Assembly (NCBI RefSeq): GCF_043290135.1
Contig: NW_027464588.1
Span: 5,803,501 to 5,867,500, forward strand
Reading direction: 5' to 3'
Source of the DNA: Rhipicephalus microplus
Taxonomy: Eukaryota > Arthropoda > Arachnida > Ixodida > Ixodidae
Length of the DNA stretch: 64,000 nt
In this document: positions 48,494 to 58,232 of the stretch, one piece after another
Layout of the letters: each line of letters begins with the position of its first letter
Position numbering within the stretch: position 1 is the stretch's first letter
The notes under the pieces: generated by a model
What the model saw: only the letters and a program-made list of their open reading frames with translations
Databases searched by the model: none
Told to the model about the DNA's origin: nothing
Translations under genes and position numbers: made by a program

Positions 48494-48699
48494 CTCTCGC
48501 GAGAGCCCTTTCGGTGCTTTTTCCGCGTCACAGCGTCTACGCTCATCTGCAGGAGTATGCTAGCGTGTTTTTCGAGCGCTATGTCACGGCGACCACGACC
48601 CTTTCGCGGGAGCACTTTCGGTGCTTTTTCCGCGTCACAGTGTCCATGCTCATCGGCAGGAGTATGCTAACGTGTATTTCGAGCGCTATGCCACTGCGA

Positions 48700-50070
48700 C
48701 CACGACCCTTTCGTGGGAACACTTCCGGTGATTTTTGCGCGTACTGCGTCACAGTGTCCATGCTCATCTGGAGAAATTTGTTAGCGTGTTTTTCGAGCAC
48801 TCTGTCGGAGCGTCCGCGGCTCTTTCGCGGGAGAATTTTGGCGTTTTTCTGCGTACCGTGTAATTGCGGCCGTGCTCCTCTGAAGGAGATCGTTTTAGTG
48901 TGTTTTTTGAGCGCCACGTCACAGTCTTTGCGGCTGTTTAGCGGATGCACTTTTCGCGCTTTTACCGCGTCCCATGCCATGGCGTCCATACTCCTCGGGA
49001 GGAGTTTTTCTGCGTGTTTTTGAGCGCTACTTCACCGCCTCCGAGGCTCTTTCGCAGAACCGCTCTTGGTGATTTCGCCGCTCACCGTGGCCCAGCGACC
49101 ACGCTCGTTCGGAGTATGTTAGCGTGTTTTCGAGCTATATGTCGGAGCGTCCATGGTTATTTCGCAGGAGCTCTTCAGCCGCTTTTTTTGTACTGTCCCA
49201 CAGCGTTCATGCTCCTCCAAAAACGTCTTTCTAGCGTGATTTTGAGTGCTGTGTCGCAGTGTCTGTGACTTGTTCGCAGGAGCTTTTAGCGCTTTTTCTA
49301 CGTACCGTGCCTTAGCGTCCACGCTCCTCGGGAAGCAGTCTTTAGCGTGTTTTTCGAGCGCTAGTCACAGACTCAACGGCTCTTTCGAAGAAACCTTTTT
49401 GACGCTTTTCTGCGTATCGTACCAAAGTACCCACGCTCCTCGGGAGGAGATAGCGTGTTTTTCCAGCACACTATCGCAGCTTTTACGGCGCTTTTGCGGA
49501 AACCTTTTTAATAATTTTTCATGTAGCGTGCCAGAGCTACCACGCTCTTCGGGAGGAGTGTTTTTGGTGGGTTTTTCGAGTGCCGTCACAGCATGTGCAG
49601 CTTTCTCAAAAGTTCTTTTAGCGCCCTTTCACGTGTCTACCTTGCCACAACTTCCATGGAGCCTTGGCAGAAGTCTGTTAGCGTCTTTTTTTATCCGCAG
49701 TCACAGCGTCTGCGGCTATTTTCCGCTGCTGTGTAGAATTGTTCTTGACCTACCTTGACACCACATCGGTGACTTGTCCACAGGACCTATTCATTTTAGG
49801 CTGTTTTGCGCATACCGCACCAGAGCGCAGACGGCTGCTCAGCTGGAGTTTTTTCGGCATGTTTTCCCTCCAACGTCACAACTTCAGCGGCTTTTGAACA
49901 GGAGCTCCTTTAGCATTCTTTGTGTGTGCCATATAACAGCGTCATTGGCTCCTCTGCAGCAGCGGTTGTAGCATTCTTGAATTCTCCGCGTACTATGCGA
50001 CAGCACCGACACGATTTGTTGAGGCAGCTCTCATTTCAAGTGCTCCTTCGCGTGCTACGTGAGAGCAGCA
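48700..50070. repeat. Satellite right edge, degenerate monomers
   Basis: The period loosens and monomers become old: CAGCGTCCACGCTCCTCGGG, AGCGTGTTTTTCGAGCGCTA and variants. Similarity fades out near 50070 after CGTGCTACGTGAGAGCAGCA. Open frames of about 170 codons here are relics of repeat composition. Confidence 0.85.
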
Positions 50071-53000
50071 GCAGCAGCTAACTCTTGTGGATACAATTTA
50101 ACATACTTCCGAAGGTGTACCGCAGTCGCCAGAACGCTAAAAGTTTAACTAAATCAGTGATCCCGTGGAGCCTTTACAGTGCCATATGTGAGAGGAGACT
50201 AGTGACTAGATGGAAGCTATGTGTTTCACGCCTTTGTCCTAGACCAAGCTGCTGGTCTCTTCACCTCACAGTGTACGCAGCAGTGTACTGAGACCGCACC
50301 CACCAGTTATTCAGCGATACTACACTAAACACTCTAGCGCCTAGCAGGTCCTTTACTTCACGCAAAACTTACCAAAGGAGGCATGATATTCAGACTCCTA
50401 CAAAGCAGCATACAAATTGACAGAACATCAATACTCTGCCTCTACACCGACGGTCCAGAACCTCTGCCCACTCTGAAATATGCTGAAGAAGACAAACTTG
50501 AACATATTTGCAAATTTGACTATGCACCAACAAGCCCAAGCTTTCACTCATGTGAAAAAAGTTGGTGAAACATTTCACATGCTGTAGAGGAAAATAAGTG
50601 GCCGAGATCCGCAACATTATTTAGAAGTGCACCTACAGCACTGCGTCGTCGTCGGCCCTTCTCGTTTTGACTGCTGCACGCAATCATTATTACTAACAAA
50701 CTCGGCAACATGTCGTAGTGCCATAAGCCAACAGTCCACCCAGTCACCACGTGCGATGGCAAGCGTGGTACTGTGTCATTAGGGGACTATGGACAACTAG
50801 TCGCGAAAACCACGATGGCACCCTAACGCGAAGGTTGCTTCATTACATCCCACTCGGCTGAAGTCGATAGGGGTCATTGCTTGGCCAACTGAATTGGGAC
50901 CATGTTCGACGTCAAAATGCTTGAGACGTACAAAAGTGCTCAAAGCTCTTTTGCTAGGGCTTTAGGCAGCTTTTGCATGCACTTCATGACAGGGCACCAA
51001 TGGCTCTTCTGCGAACCCAGTCTAGTGCAACTTTGGAGCAGCAGCTCTACTCCTGCTGGTACACACCAAAAAAACCTCAACGTGCATGCGTTTGACCTAG
51101 AAACTAGGCATGCGTCAACGCATCGCCTCGGAGATCACGTGTTGGAGGGTTAGCAGTCTTGGAGGCTATGACGCACGCAAGGTGTCCCGTGCTGCCACCA
51201 CAAGCACACTCGAGATGCTGGCTGCATCTCAGTTTACTGCGCTCTCTTTTCGAGTGCACTGGGAGCACCGCGCAGCCTGTGTGCGTTGTAGCGCAATACG
51301 CTGTGATCCTTGTCTCTTCTACCGCGAAACTTAGCTGCACCAATGGCGAGCCGATTGCGATCTACAGATCATATATTTGGGTCGAAAAGAAATGTTTATT
51401 ACCATTGATGTGGCTGACATTGCACAGCACCTGCTTCGCTGATGGGAGGTGGCAGGATACATATATTTCGTAACTCAGCTGCAAATGGCCAACCCCATCT
51501 GGCAACCAGATGGCAACCATATTGGGACACCAGATGGAAGGTTGTGCTATCTGTATTCACCGCGCGAAAGCAGGATCGGGAAAGAAGGGTGTGGCCTTTT
51601 TGTGACGGTACTGGACGGAAGTTCCCCACGGTACGTCTTGCTGCCTGTAGCACATATGTCTGATTTACGTTGTGTTGAGCAATGAAAAAGTTCCGCCTGT
51701 CTTGCAGGTAGACGGACGATGGTGTGACTCCTAAAATCTGTTCTCTAAATTCAGCGAAAGACTGTTCGAATATACCACCAAGCAGGCCAATTCCGCGAAG
51801 ATACGATGCATTGTCTCCTGACTGCTCACCTGCCACTTCGAGAATTTGAAGCTGTTGCGTCTTATCAAACAGGGTGCAACATCTCATTTGTGTTCACCAC
51901 CCCACGTCATATGGTCACGTGGTGGCCAATACAGAATCAGAACAAGGCTATCAATTGCCAAAACCAATGCGAAAAATTAGCATCTTTTAAAATGTTTCGA
52001 ACTTCAAAAATAACAAACATATATTCGCAATAGTTCACCTAACATTGCGCTTTCACTTATTCAATTTTGTGGTAGCGCTGCAACACCTTATAACAGGCAC
52101 TTTAACAAACTAGCCCAAATAGCCATTCTTCTTTGTGACAAAATGCTTTGGAAACATCCAGCTAATGCGACAGGCAAGAGAAGAATCCACCACCATGAGG
52201 ATTACACGATACCTAAGGAAATAATAAGGTTGTCTGTGCTACGCTCTTCTGCAGGTCTTTAGACACGCGACGATGCTATAAACAGAAGATCTAGAACCAC
52301 TACTTACCCAAGAATAATATTTCTTCAGGATTTTTAGAGGAAGATTGCCTATGCGAACAAGGGGGTGGTATTGGAAATTGGAAGGCGCGTAATACGGCCA
52401 CAAAACCACATTGGACGCGCTATATAAATTTGAAGTTAGTTGCAAAAAGTGATTCCTAATCACATAACGGCGCTTGCGCGAGCCCTCAAAATGCAGCAGC
52501 ACTTCTTTCGAGCAGGAGTTGTGTCCTTGTAATGTGCATCATGATGCACAGTATGTTAAAGTCGGTGCCCACTTAGCGGGCTTGTTTTCAATTTACTGGA
52601 AAATTTTCCTTATTTCACCCTACTACGAGCACATACTTCGTCAAATACACTGCCACGGCTACACCTTGCTTGAACGTTTTGATACAGTAGAAGTTAGGAG
52701 TGACTTTTTAGCTCGCTTCGAGTGAAGTGCGGTGTTGAAGTTTGTGGTTCCCCAATATTCTTTCACACAGATGATCCATCGTTTACTATGCTGCCTGGGA
52801 TGGCTTTCTGCGCTCCCATAGTATAGTACCAGGTACTCTAAATTGTTAGACACTTTTAAACGCATTTACTCTGCAGAATCAACTTCGGCTCAATTATGAA
52901 AGTGAAATGTGCGTTTTGAATGCATCCCCGTATTTTCAACAGTAGCAGAATAGCCGTGAGGTGAGGATGCCTTCTCAACTTTTAACTGAGACGGAGCTAT

Positions 53001-53357
53001 AGTAGATAGCATGGAGGATGAACCCAAGTTGGACACCTCGGAAAGCATTACAGTGCACTGAGACCATCCATGTCTCAAAGCTCGGCAATGTACAATAAGA
53101 ATGAAGAGTTTTTACACCTACTGCATAATAACAGGCACATCAGCAATACCATTGTGGGTGGCAATATTCAATGCGCTACAATTCAGCATATTCTGCTTCA
53201 CACCTCAACTCGTAAAGCATTCCTAAGGAATCGCTGTTGCTTTGTCCACTCACTACGGTGCCTAGAGGTTACGATGCTTCACTGCAGAACTGAAAGCTGC
53301 AGCGAATTCTCACTCCAGTGGCTACCTTTTTTGTGATAGCGAGAGGGCTCGAGACAG
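50071..53357. other. Non-coding DNA with one dispersed-repeat unit
   Basis: A single unit of the 2.43-kb repeat lies at about 52794-52870 (TGGGATGGCTTTCTGCGCTC, CATAGTATAGTACCAGGTAC). A 162-codon minus frame at 51399-51887 and overlapping plus frames have no motif I recognise and are not called as genes. No RNA gene was seen. Confidence 0.5.
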
Positions 53358-53480
53358 GTGTTCATAGACTTATGTGCACGTTAAAAAAACCCATATGACC
53401 AACATTTTCGAAGCCCTTCACTATGGCATCCCTAATATTCATATCATCATTTTGGAACGTACAACTCCAAAAACAATTTC
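53358..53480 (+). mobile_element. Ruka-like SINE remnant, 5'-truncated and old
   Basis: Only the 3' part is left: TTATGTGCACGTTAAAAAAA, CCCTTCACTATGGCATCCCT and TTTTGGAACGTACAACTCC match the SINE body with many substitutions. The head is absent and there is no clear TSD. Confidence 0.7.
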
Positions 53481-53689
53481 TTCATTTTGTTTGTATTTAG
53501 CACATATTGTGTTTATTCGTCGTAGAGAACTGGTTGCGCACTCCATACCCTAATTTCCGCAAAATCCACACAACTACAGGAACATAAACTTGCTCCTACT
53601 CTCCGTGCTCTAATTATAGTGGCTTCAATGCCATGCAACTAGAATCCCTACCGCCACGCCGGTAGTCGACGTGCCCGAGTTCAAGCTAT

Positions 53690-54350
53690 AAGCCCCGTTT
53701 TTGGTGATGGTACCACAGATTTACAAGTGCTCTACACTGATGCAGTATGCTACCCAGAGTATCCAGTCACGTGTTTAGCCGTTATAGATGACACAGACGC
53801 CATCGTGGCGTCTGCCACACTACGCACTACAGAGAGGTCTCACTTTTGTCATTGTTGACGCCAAGACATTGTCATATGACTCTTCAGTTACCATAGTGAT
53901 ATAGTCTGCTTACCACACCTTCACTCAAGGACTTGTGGCTGCCCCCACACACAGAATCTTTTCTTCTGTCTCGCCGTCCACATTACGCCTGGTGCATATC
54001 CTCTGGACTGATGGACACGCCTCTCTTCATGGCGACTGCATACCAATTCATTTCCTTGTTTATACATAATAAATCATTTTCATCCCAATCTATACCCCTC
54101 CTACTGTGGCTTCTGTGGCTGTATACCGACAGTATACCCCTCTACTGGGGGATCCTCTGCTCGAAAGGCTGTTCCTGCCACCCCCAACTTCACCCCTTTC
54201 TCTTAGGAGTATGCACAGCTCAGCCTACGTCAGCAGGAACAGCAGAAGCTTGTCCACTGGGCTTGCAGGGTCATGCAACCCAATGGAGCCCTAGACTGAG
54301 GACCCCACCCAACGATGGCTCTGTGGATACATTCTCCAATAAAAGTTTAC
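53690..54350 (+). mobile_element. LINE 3' remnant with RNase H domain and tail
   Basis: Pieces of an RNase H domain are visible in shifting frames: VLYTDAVCYPEYPVTCLAV near 53730 (catalytic Asp in YTDA, followed by the next strands) and ILWTDGHASLHGD near 53995 (the W-x-x-GHA-x-L-x-GN motif). The ORF2 C-terminus follows (AQLSLRQQEQQKLVHWACRV, stop TGA 54297-54299), then a short 3' UTR with AATAAA at 54338-54343 and a T-rich end. The C-terminus is homologous to that at 2.3-2.43 kb on the other strand. An RNase H places the family in the I group. Frames are broken, so it is non-functional. Confidence 0.75.
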
Positions 54351-54778
54351 TCTTTTTTTCTTTCTGGGCACTAAGCTAAAAGTTAAAGAAAACGTGAGCA
54401 CTGAACGCGCATATTTTGTACGAGACCACATCAATACGCCAGTTGGGGCCCAGAACAAGTTACAGTGGTATCTCTTTAATTCTCAGTGTTTATACTATCC
54501 GTAAAGCTGTAAATTTTATTGCGCTAATTTTTTCTATGCTCTTTTCAATAGCGATGATCAAAAAATCAAACGGCGTCGGACGTCTCTTTTAAAGACCTGT
54601 GCCACGCCTAGGCTCTTATGAAAGCCAGTGGAGGCGGCCAAATGGTGCTGATCACGGTGCTGCAGTATCGTGGCGCGGATTGTCGTCTCCTTCGACAGAT
54701 CGCGCTACACTGCCTGTCGCAAACCGCGGAGGTGCTGACATGTTTATTACTGATGCATCGCCTTGACTCTTACAACTA
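54351..54778. other. Non-coding DNA, no feature supported
   Basis: No repeat or gene was recognised between the LINE tail and the CACTCTAAGG terminus. Confidence 0.5.
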
Positions 54779-55379
54779 CACTCTAAGGCAAAAGGGCGTT
54801 GAAAAGGTGCGTGGTATGTCCTTTTCGGGACAAATGGGGCTGTACAACCATGTATCCTTTTAGAGACTAACGGCATCGGGTCTTACAGTTCGTCCCCACT
54901 GGCCAGATTCAGGGACTAACAGTTCGTCCTCACATTTACACCTAAGCAGGTAACTCTTAGTCCCACAAATCACCTCAAAGGACTAATATTTAGTCCTCAC
55001 ATTTGCAACTTATCCGGCAACCGCTAGTTTCCAAATATACACCTTACCGGGCAACTGTTTGTCCTCACAGTTGCACCTCGCCGGACGAACGGTTGGTTCA
55101 CTCAATTACTCCAATCAGATCAACTTTTTATCCCCAGTTCAAATGTAGATTGATATTTATTCTCCGCCAGGCCTAATACTTCTTTCGCCTGTTTTTCTGC
55201 GCAGTGAGAAACAAATGTTGCGAAAAACAACACGCAAAAAATAATTTAGCCACCTGTGTGTCACTCCTTTTGCAGTCACTGCAACAACAAGACAAAAGTG
55301 AGACATTCAAATCTTTCATTTTTCCTTATAGACACGAAGGTTCTCTCTCCTAGAAAATTTGTGGTGAAACGTACAAATC

Positions 55380-55494
55380 TGGCCTCGTTGTCACATCTTG
55401 TACAGTCTTTCTGAAGCTCCTCCGACTGAAGCGACAGACGACAGGCATTGCAGACGCCAGTGCACATAGCCTTCTGCATGTTGTGTGCATACGG
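55380..55494 (-). other. Cysteine-rich exon-like segment, copy B
   Basis: It is preceded on the minus strand by a good acceptor (TTATCTTATTGTACAG). The same frame gives CNACRLSLQSEELQKDCTRC. Relative to copy A it has a 3-bp (in-frame) deletion, and all four finger cysteines are kept. The donor after the segment is not conserved, and the frame runs on to a stop at 55276. Flanking sequence (CGTGACAGA.., AAAACATACGTGT) is duplicated as well, so this is a local tandem duplication of about 234 bp. Confidence 0.35.
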
Positions 55495-55616
55495 CTGTAC
55501 AATAAGATAATAAAAATAGTTAGTCAAACGTGACAGAAGATGAGGATGCTTTCATATAAGTACCTGCAAGTTTATATAAAACATACGTGTAAAATATAAC
55601 ACACAAATAACTTTAC

Positions 55617-55728
55617 CTTTACATCTCTTACAGTCCTTCTGAAGATTCTCCGACGAAAGCGATAGATGACAGGCATTGCAGACGCCAGCGCACACAGGCA
55701 CAGCCTTCTGCACAATATGTGCCCACGG
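55617..55728 (-). other. Cysteine-rich exon-like segment, copy A
   Basis: On the minus strand this segment follows a T-rich stretch ending in AG and ends at a donor-like AAAG|GTAAAG. In frame it reads through CNACHLSLSSENLQKDCKRC, a CX2C-X12-CX2C pattern typical of a zinc-binding finger. A homologous segment lies 234 bp further along. It could be an exon of a host gene or of the element around it. The function is not recognised. Confidence 0.35.
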
Positions 55729-55899
55729 CTCCACAATAAATAGGATTTTGAAAATTGTTATTCACACGTGACAGAGCATGAATATTCATGGGTATGACAA
55801 TTACGTGCAAGGTTAGATAAAAACATACGTGTTTAACATGTAAATATTTTAACTTGTCCAAAGCATCGTCAAAGACGCATTTCAATCACCATAGCGCAA

Positions 55900-57180
55900 C
55901 AGCTTATGTGTGGTAGCCGCCGTCATAACTCCGAGGCGCCGCGAACCACCGTGCCACCAGCGAGGCAGCGAGTTCTAAGCGAGCGCCGCTGTTCAGCTCG
56001 AGCAAGCGAACGTGAGACCAAACAGGGCGTTGCACGCGAAGCGTCTGCCACCAGCGAACCCCGAACAGGAGAGCGACACTACGCTGGGCCGGCGCCGCGA
56101 ACAGCGCTGCGTTGGCTTGGAGCGAGTTCCTAAAGTAAACGATGGTAATGCGGCCATTTTTCACAAACGCGACCGAGGGCAGCGAGAAAACGCGAGTCCG
56201 CCACCATGGCAACTGCCAACGGTCGGCGCTGACCTACTGGCGACCGATTTACGGGTGAACCAACTGTGATGGCGACCAATTCTCACAGACTCAGTTCCGA
56301 CGCTAGCGAAAGCACCACCAGCCCATGCAGGTGCACTTACCAAGCTCGTTACGAGCAACCGCAACGTGTTTTGGACGACTCGCAAAAGAGCGACGAGGTC
56401 TCTGCCCAAATATCGTCAGCCCGAAGCTCATCACAGCGGCGAAAACAGGCGAGCACTCGATGAGCGAAAGTCCAAGCGGCCGAGGGCAATGGCGGCCAAT
56501 TTCCGAGTGGTCAAAAACCACAGGCGAACTACTGATGCCGAAGCCGACATTCGCGGTGCATTTCGTGCCTACGATATACAAAACGATCGAGCCCGTTGCC
56601 GCAAGTGCGATACGTATCGCACCCCCGAAAAAAACGGCAGAATCGAGAATAATCACCTAGTTGTCAAAGAATCCAGCGCTGATTTCTGCACCGAGTCAGA
56701 CTGAAATAATGTATCCGACAGGCCTGCTGTCTTCTCGGTCGCCTTGTTTGCCGTGATTCCCAACCAGTGGGGTTGTGAGTTGGTTGTCACCGTCTTGACT
56801 CGGTTAGGGATGAAAAGCGCGGCGTGTTGACTTGCCGAGACCGGCTCTAGATTTCATCAGTGATGCCAAATGTAAAAGCAGCAGCACACGCTCGTTCAAG
56901 CATACACACAAAAACCGCGTCGTAAATCCTTGAAGGTTAAGCTCCCCGAGCGCGACGCAACGCGTTACGTTACCAGCAAAATCGGGGGAAAGACTGAGTC
57001 AGGAGAGAGGACCGCTAGTTTCCTAGACAGCGGTTTGCGCACGGCCCGCATCTCCCGTGTGGTGCGTCCTTTTGCATGGAAGAGGCAGACAAAGTGGTTT
57101 GCACGTGGCACGCAACCCTCTGTAGTTACTTCTCAACGGTCTATGCGTTCATCGCGCGCACCTATTGGGCTCCGTTATTC
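55900..57180. promoter_or_regulatory. GC-rich, CpG-rich patch with a minus-strand splice donor
   Basis: Composition changes sharply from AT-rich to CpG-rich at about 55900 and back near 57200. On the minus strand a consensus donor (CTTG|GTAAGTGCAC) lies at about 56338-56330. Several overlapping open frames on both strands (up to 117 codons) reflect the GC-rich composition and none is recognised. It may be a promoter or first exon upstream of the cysteine-rich segments on the same strand, or the interior of the enclosing element. Confidence 0.3.
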
Positions 57181-57599
57181 CTTTTTCGGGTAACTTTGCC
57201 TTAGAGTGCAGGTAAAGCGGGGAGTGCATTGATGTTACTGCGACCATATATTGCTTGCTGCAATCGCTAGGAAAGACATTGTAAAAGGTAGTCTTCGCAA
57301 TAGCAGGCTGGTCACAAGAACACTACCTGAAGTCATTCGATATGGCCATAGTATAATAACATATATGACGCATGTCATTTAAGGTCCCCATATGACCTCA
57401 ACGATAAAAGCACTTCTGATAACACCAGCGATGGGAGACACCTTTGTGAAAGAATAATTTATGTGAAGTCCAAGTAGCTAAACTCAAGGTACCTCAAAAT
57501 GCTTTCACACAATAGCAGTAAGCCAGTGTTGAGGTTAAAGGTTCCTGAAATGCGATACGTTAGGCAGGGAAAGGCGAAGAAGTATGAGCCATCAAACAG

Positions 57600-58232
57600 T
57601 GCTCTTTTTGACCGGCTACTGCTTTTCGTAAATCGCGCTTCGTGTCTCGGGGGCCGCTTAGTCTTACGCGAATCGGCTGCACAGTTTCACCCTTTCAACG
57701 CTTTCTACGGGTAGTAACACTCAAGACAGTCTATTTGGTTGTTTGAAATACAGGTGACGCTCGATGTGAACTTGTGAATGTAATCAGATCTGTGCTTTTT
57801 ACGCTGGTAGCTGGCTGTATATGTTTGCGGGTGGACCATCTCGCCCAGCCACAGGAACCAAACGTTGTCTTACTCCTTGCTTAACATTTTGCGTCAACAA
57901 GCATGTCTTTAAGGTTAGTGTTGCGTCTGTAGGCGACTTTGTTCGGGATAGATTTTGTTAAGTTTTTCATTGGTGGTTAGAGTCGGGTAGTATTTTGTGA
58001 GGACGTTGTTTATGTTAGGGAGTGAATTAGAAAACTTCGCTGTGAGAAGAGGTGTAGTTGCTGTTGTTGTGCTTTTGGGGTGTCATTTCAGTGCTTCATT
58101 GCGGTCCAGTTCCAGTGCGTTCATATAGGCTTTGTCAAAGAATGTGTTAGGGTGGTTTCTGTCTGATAGTGTTTCTTTTAGGGCGGTAAGTCTGTTTACG
58201 TAGTCTTCGTTTTCTACGCATATGTGGCGAAA
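57600..58232 (-). mobile_element. Penelope-like element remnant (RT-to-GIY-YIG linker region)
   Basis: On the minus strand, from 58232, one frame reads FRHICVENEDYVNRLTALKE, then a stop at about 58086, then LPNINNVLTKYYPTLTTNEK and VAYRRNTNLKDMLV. After a frame change it reads KHIQPATSVKST. This succession (RHIC.., leucine-rich linker, Y-R-x-x-x-N-L-x-D-x-L-V, then the pre-GIY-YIG stretch) is characteristic of Penelope-like retroelements, as I remember the family. The catalytic RT motifs are missing, probably because the Jockey element inserted at about 58232 separates them. The GIY-YIG part is too decayed to trace beyond about 57600. Confidence 0.7.

Larger units (their letters stand above)
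41450..50070. repeat. 107-bp tandem satellite array (about 80 monomers)
   Basis: Head-to-tail monomers share GAGCGCTATGTCACTGCGAC, CGCGGGAGCACTTTCGGTGC, CCGCGTCACAGTGTCCACGC and GGAGTATGCTAGCG. The period of 107 bp is exact through most of 42.1-48.7 kb. Monomers at 41.45-42.1 and 48.7-50.07 kb are strongly diverged and vary in length, the usual pattern of a homogenised core with decayed edges. Because 107 is not a multiple of three, the same 70-87-codon frame reappears in rotation in all three plus frames. None is likely a gene. Confidence 0.97.
54779..57208. mobile_element. Region bounded by inverted CACTCTAAGGCAAA termini (putative DNA element, or two MITE ends)
   Basis: The left end reads CACTCTAAGGCAAAAGGGCG (54779 on). 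The right end reads TAACTTTGCCTTAGAGTG (57191-57208), so the first 14 bases are perfect inverted repeats. No matching target-site duplication was seen, so the two ends may belong to separate elements. Behind the left end, 54860-55130 holds repeated AGGGACTAACAGTTCGTCCT-like and CACATTTGCAC modules. The interior includes the Cys-rich duplicated segments and a GC-rich patch. No transposase was recognised. The termini resemble the CACTCTAA end of the GGGTGT MITE-like repeats. Confidence 0.45.

Noticed and set aside
42116..49023. Dozens of 60-170-codon frames as a possible protein family
   Set aside because: They are the same 107-bp satellite monomer read in rotating frames. Variation does not favour any one frame by eye.
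41450..50070. CRISPR array
   Set aside because: The repeat is continuous with no unique spacers, the period is 107 bp and the genome context is eukaryotic.
51399..51887. 162-codon minus-strand frame as a gene
   Set aside because: No recognisable motif, no supporting splice or promoter signals, and overlapping plus-strand frames of similar quality.
56303..56660. Overlapping 110-117-codon frames on both strands in the GC-rich patch as genes
   Set aside because: GC-rich composition lowers stop frequency on both strands. No domain, and neither strand is clearly favoured.
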